DNA from: Gammaproteobacteria bacterium
Lineage (GTDB): Bacteria > Pseudomonadota > Gammaproteobacteria > Chromatiales > Chromatiaceae
Reading direction: 5' to 3'
NCBI GenBank assembly: GCA_008080925.1
Contig: VMDJ01000082.1
Coordinates: 1-9,668, forward strand
DNA length: 9,668 bases
In this document: piece by piece, positions 7,080 through 9,668 of the stretch
Layout of the letters: each line of letters begins with the position of its first letter
Numbering within the stretch: position 1 is the stretch's first letter
Translations under genes and position numbers: made by a program
Notes under the pieces: generated by a model
What the model was told of the DNA's origin: nothing
The model's database searches: none
Seen by the model: the letters and a program-made list of their open reading frames with translations, nothing else

Positions 7080-7259
7080 TCAGTCAAATAAATACTCGAT
7101 ATTTTTCTCAGCAAGCCACGCTTGTAAACGCTCCTGCTTAGTTCGCATATCACACGTCAGCGGCAAACCATCCAAATAATGGCCATAGTCTTCGAGCAAT
7201 GCCGTTTGCTCATCGATCGACAGACCCGTCCATACTCTAAGTGCATTCTTTATAATCAT
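7080..7259 (-). CDS. Small hypothetical protein, 59 aa
   Basis: I do not recognise this family. The frame runs from ATG (complement 7257-7259) to TGA (complement 7080-7082) and gives MIIKNALRVWTGLSIDEQTA, then LLEDYGHYLDGLPLTCDMRT, then KQERLQAWLAEKNIEYLFD. It is protein-like: mixed charged and hydrophobic residues with two likely amphipathic helices (about 15-30 and 39-53), no signal peptide and no membrane segment, so cytosolic. It has a single cysteine (Cys36). It is followed by a hairpin and then a strong terminator on the same strand, which supports a real transcript. The ribosome binding site is poor (GCGGTG well upstream), and no clear promoter is visible. It is divergent from the rhodanese gene, 33 nt away, and upstream of amtB. 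It may instead be a remnant, but the intact frame plus matching terminator favour a gene. Confidence 0.65.
   Translation of the reverse strand: MIIKNALRVWTGLSIDEQTALLEDYGHYLDGLPLTCDMRTKQERLQAWLAEKNIEYLFD
7251..7256 (+). promoter_or_regulatory. Possible -10 box of the rhodanese gene
   Basis: A perfect TATAAT lies 36 bp before the rhodanese ATG, so transcription would start near 7263. No acceptable -35 box is found 16-18 bp upstream and there is no extended -10 TG. The box also covers codons 2-3 of the divergent small gene. Tentative. Confidence 0.35.
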
Positions 7260-7292
7260 CAGTTTTTAACACCGCACCAATCGAGACCAGAT

Positions 7293-7712
7293 ATGAAAAT
7301 TCGTCACGTAATAGTTGCCATCCTTTTCAGCGGCCTGCTCAACATCGCGCATGCAGAAAATGCCGTGATTGAAGGTATGCAAGAGTATATGGATTTTTCA
7401 GGCTATGAAGCGGGCATCATCGTACCGCAACAAATTGATCAAACCGTTTTTGAGGCCGCCTTATTTGTCGACACGCGAGATGCCGGTCAATTTGAGAAAG
7501 AGACTATTCCCGGTGCCATCAACATAGAGTGGCGCCAAGTGCTGAATCAGATTGATGAGATCCCTGAAGAGCGCATGACCATCTTATTCTGTAATACCGG
7601 TAGTCTATCTTCACAAGCCGTGTTTGCTTTGCGTGTTGCTGGCCGCACAAACGTATTGGTACTTCAGAGCGGCATTAACGGCTGGCGTAATGACGCTGCT
7701 TACAAGCCTTAA
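7293..7712 (+). CDS. Exported single-domain rhodanese-like protein
   Basis: The product has 139 aa. Residues 1-21 form a signal peptide (MKIRH, a hydrophobic stretch VIVAILFSGLLNI, then AHA before ENAV), so the mature protein should be periplasmic. A single rhodanese domain follows at about 40-138: LFVDTRD (58-63), IPGAINIEW (72-80), the active-site loop CNTGSLS with Cys100, and LQSGINGWRN (124-133). Rhodanese domains carry sulfur on that cysteine as a persulfide; the true substrate of this one is unknown. Pairs of GAI/GGW motifs and the loop show it is probably catalytic. The start at 7293 is chosen over an upstream ATG at 7179 because only the former gives a signal peptide and the extra 38 residues lie over the opposite-strand small gene. 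The ribosome binding site is weak. It converges on the aldo/keto reductase with 3 nt between stop codons. Confidence 0.88.
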   Translation: MKIRHVIVAILFSGLLNIAHAENAVIEGMQEYMDFSGYEAGIIVPQQIDQTVFEAALFVDTRDAGQFEKETIPGAINIEWRQVLNQIDEIPEERMTILFCNTGSLSSQAVFALRVAGRTNVLVLQSGINGWRNDAAYKP

Positions 7713-7716
7713 GGCT
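7705..7716. repeat. 12-bp perfect palindrome spanning two convergent stop codons
   Basis: AGCCTTAAGGCT covers the TAA of the rhodanese gene (7710-7712) and touches the stop of the aldo/keto reductase (complement 7716-7718). There is no T-run after it on either strand, so it is not a standard terminator, and the lack of a loop makes it a poor hairpin. Confidence 0.5.
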
Positions 7717-8768
7717 CAGAAAGGCATCGGATAAGAGCGAAGCAACTTATCCATGACCGCAAGCAACTCATCTGACAAATCAAAGTCAAACGCAGCGATG
7801 TTATCTTCGAGCTGCTTTAGAGTGGTGGCGCCGATAATCGTTGAAGTCACACCGTCAACTTGCGCACACCACGCCAAAGCAAGTTGTGCGGTGGTCATCT
7901 GATGATCGGCAGCTAATTGCGCCAACTGCTTAACTGCCGCATTCACCTGTTCTGTATCTCGGAACAAACCCAAACGCTGCGCCTTTGACCAGCGCGCACC
8001 CTCTGGTCGCGCACCGTCGATGTACTTACCGCTGAGCACACCCCCAGCGAGTGGCGACCACGGCAAATAAGCCACCTGCTCGTGAACACAGTTCTCAATC
8101 AAGTAAGGCCAGTCTTTGGTGTGTAGCAGGCTGAATTCATTTTGAATCGACACTGGGCGCGGCAATCCATGCTGCTTAGCTAACTTTAGATAAACACTGA
8201 TACCCCAAGGCGTGTCATCAGACAGCCCAAACTCACGAATCTTGCCCGCCTGCTGTGCATCATCCAACGCACACAAAATGTCATACATACCCGCTTCGTG
8301 GGCTGCGGCATCCACTTCAGAAAACCTCAACATACCCGGCCAATGCTTAGCGAAATGTGGCGAGGTGCGATTAGGCCAATGCAATTGATAGAGATCGATA
8401 TAGTCGGTTTGTAAACGCGTTAAAGAGTCATCAATCGACTTTTTAACTGCTGCAGCATCAATATCCTTACCCTGTCGAATCCAAGGCAAACCATTACCCG
8501 CAATCTTGGTTGCCAAAACAAACTCACCACGTCTTGAGGCGTTATCAGCAATCCAATTGCCAATAATCGATTCGGTGGTGCCGTAAGTCTCAGGCGTTGG
8601 CGGTACCGCGTACATCTCTGCGGTATCGATAAAGTTAACACCTCTATCTAAGGCAAACTCAATCTGTGCATTCGCGTCTTGCTGATCATTTTGTGTGCCC
8701 CAGGTCATGCTACCTAAGCAGACCTCTGAGACATTAATCGAACTTGATCCTAATGAATTAACTTTCAT
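7716..8768 (-). CDS. Aldo/keto reductase, Tas-like
   Basis: A TIM-barrel NADPH-dependent oxidoreductase of the aldo/keto reductase superfamily, about 350 aa. The catalytic tetrad is visible: Asp48 and Tyr53 in FIDTAEMY, Lys88 in ATKIAG and His130 in YQLHWP. SIQNEFSLL and IIGATTLKQLEDN near the end contribute to cofactor binding in the family. The segments TAEMYAVPPTPETYGTTES, GNWIADNASR and LTRLQTDYIDLYQLHWP closely resemble E. coli Tas (346 aa), whose physiological substrate is unclear; the name is therefore not assigned. The ATG at complement 8766-8768 gives the family N-terminus; a GTG two codons upstream (complement 8772-8774) is equally possible. It lies 38 nt downstream of azlD on the same strand, so it is probably the last gene of an azlCD operon. 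No terminator is seen after it. Confidence 0.92.
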   Translation of the reverse strand: MKVNSLGSSSINVSEVCLGSMTWGTQNDQQDANAQIEFALDRGVNFIDTAEMYAVPPTPETYGTTESIIGNWIADNASRRGEFVLATKIAGNGLPWIRQGKDIDAAAVKKSIDDSLTRLQTDYIDLYQLHWPNRTSPHFAKHWPGMLRFSEVDAAAHEAGMYDILCALDDAQQAGKIREFGLSDDTPWGISVYLKLAKQHGLPRPVSIQNEFSLLHTKDWPYLIENCVHEQVAYLPWSPLAGGVLSGKYIDGARPEGARWSKAQRLGLFRDTEQVNAAVKQLAQLAADHQMTTAQLALAWCAQVDGVTSTIIGATTLKQLEDNIAAFDFDLSDELLAVMDKLLRSYPMPF

Positions 8769-8806
8769 ACACACTCAATCTTTTTTATTCGTCATAACGC
8801 GAGAAT

Positions 8807-9133
8807 TCACCATCCTAGCCACTGAATACCCAGCACATACACCGCAGTACCTAACAGAATACTAACCATTGCTTGTCGAAAAATAAGGTGCACAAGCGTT
8901 GTAATGACCATGGCAATTGCCAGTAAAGCCTGTCGACTGCCCTGCGCATCAAGCAACCCAATCACACCAAAGCCCACCAAGACCATCAATATCATCACCG
9001 GCAGCACACGCCCAAAATGAAGCAGCAATCGTGAATCTTGATGTGACTTCAACAACACAAAGGGCGCTGCACGCGTAATAAAGGTTGCAAGCCCCATCAC
9101 CGCAAAAAATAAAATCAGCTCACCTGTAGTCAT
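8807..9133 (-). CDS. azlD: Branched-chain amino acid exporter, small subunit AzlD
   Basis: AzlD is the small membrane partner of AzlC; together the pair exports branched-chain amino acids (E. coli YgaZ/YgaH exports valine, and azlCD mutants of Bacillus resist azaleucine). The 108-aa product has four hydrophobic segments at about 5-28, 41-62, 68-85 and 88-107, and the conserved TFITRAAPFVLL near the start (residues 18-28) and GRVLPVMILMVL (41-52). The ATG (complement 9131-9133) overlaps the azlC stop as ATGA, indicating coupled translation, and has GAGGT about 7 nt upstream inside azlC. Substrate is inferred from the family, not visible in the sequence. Confidence 0.9.
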   Translation of the reverse strand: MTTGELILFFAVMGLATFITRAAPFVLLKSHQDSRLLLHFGRVLPVMILMVLVGFGVIGLLDAQGSRQALLAIAMVITTLVHLIFRQAMVSILLGTAVYVLGIQWLGW

Positions 9134-9668
9134 GCCGATACCTCTTTACGGTATCCCAGCATCGAGATCATCAAGATTCCGAGAAGACTCAAGAGCAGAA
9201 ACTGCCCTGGCAAAACCCACCAACTGACAACCACAACAGCAACCGCATAAAGCGCATAAGGGACATGTTGTAGTTGTCGCAAGCGATCAATCAACAACAC
9301 CAAAAATAACGCCAACATCGAAAACTCAAATCCCTCGCTATTAAACGAAAAGAGCGACTGAAGCCCCGCACCCAATGCGCAGCCAGTAATCCATGCCAAA
9401 TGGTTCAATATGGTGACCGAAAAATAATAGGACTGCCGCTGCTCAGTCGGCACCGCGTTATGCGTCACCACCGCATAGGTCTCATCGGTAAGGCCAAAAA
9501 TCATATACCAGCGACACCAACCCGATACGGAATAGCGATTAATCAGCGTTAAACCATAAAACACATGTCGCACATTGATCACCAAGGTCGCCAGAAACGC
9601 TTCAACTAGCCCTGCGCCTGATGCCAACAAGCCCACCGCAAGAAATTGTGCTGAGCCCGCATAAATCA
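9130..9668 (-). CDS. azlC: Branched-chain amino acid exporter, large subunit AzlC (5' part missing)
   Basis: The large membrane subunit of the AzlCD exporter. About 178 C-terminal residues are in the window, starting with IYAGSAQFLAVGLLASGAG, which matches the conserved AGSAQF region near the N-terminal third of AzlC/YgaZ (about 230-245 aa). Further signatures are LVINVRHVFYGLTL and FGLTDETYAV. The rest has several hydrophobic segments, ending GYRKEVSA. An internal GTG at complement 9634-9636 is not the start, since the frame remains open and family-like to the window edge. The gene is the first visible member of the leftward azlC-azlD-reductase cluster; its promoter lies outside the window. 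Confidence 0.92.
   Translation of the reverse strand, partial: IYAGSAQFLAVGLLASGAGLVEAFLATLVINVRHVFYGLTLINRYSVSGWCRWYMIFGLTDETYAVVTHNAVPTEQRQSYYFSVTILNHLAWITGCALGAGLQSLFSFNSEGFEFSMLALFLVLLIDRLRQLQHVPYALYAVAVVVVSWWVLPGQFLLLSLLGILMISMLGYRKEVSA

Noticed and set aside
7179..7292. Longer rhodanese start at ATG 7179
   Set aside because: It would bury the signal peptide in the middle of the protein and overlaps the small gene on the other strand.
9634..9636. GTG as true start of azlC
   Set aside because: The upstream residues IYAGSAQFLA are the conserved AzlC motif, so the gene begins outside the window.

Overview
The window looks like a chromosomal core region of a non-enteric gammaproteobacterium. 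The order murJ | rpsT ... proB-obg-rpmA-rplU | ispB resembles, from memory, the arrangement in Pseudomonas and its relatives. The proteins are of gammaproteobacterial type: bL21 and bL27 have the same lengths as in E. coli, and MurJ and IspB align with E. coli without gaps over the parts I could compare. Base composition looks even and moderate throughout. I see no phage, insertion sequence, CRISPR array, tRNA or rRNA, so the genus cannot be named from this stretch alone.

Left part (1-5500). The 5' part of murJ (lipid II flippase) runs leftward off the window and is divergent from rpsT (ribosomal protein S20). Their promoters lie back to back. murJ appears to start with CTG. After rpsT come a bidirectional terminator and a gap of about 200 bp that holds a second, rightward hairpin-plus-T-run. 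Then, on the minus strand and read right to left, come rplU and rpmA (L21, L27), a terminator, obg (ribosome-associated GTPase) and proB (glutamate 5-kinase). obg and proB overlap by one base. ispB (quinone side-chain polyprenyl diphosphate synthase) is divergent from rplU; both genes have readable sigma70-type promoters.

Middle (5500-7290). amtB (ammonium channel) lies on the minus strand and shares a bidirectional terminator with ispB. Upstream it carries a good sigma54 -24/-12 element and a near-consensus NtrC site about 96 bp from the predicted start of transcription, so nitrogen control is readable from the DNA. Behind a UUCG-loop terminator is a 59-codon unrecognised gene that also reads leftward.

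Right part (7293-9668). An exported single-domain rhodanese faces a leftward cluster azlC-azlD-aldo/keto reductase (Tas-like). azlC and azlD overlap by ATGA and encode the two subunits of a branched-chain amino acid exporter. azlC is cut by the window edge.

Most of the window is ordinary housekeeping DNA. The items worth a second look are the CTG start of murJ, the nitrogen-control region of amtB without an adjacent glnK, the small 59-aa gene with its structured 3' region, an Asn-to-Ser change in the G4 motif of Obg, and the orphan terminator between rpsT and proB. I found no convincing evidence of a new multi-gene system.
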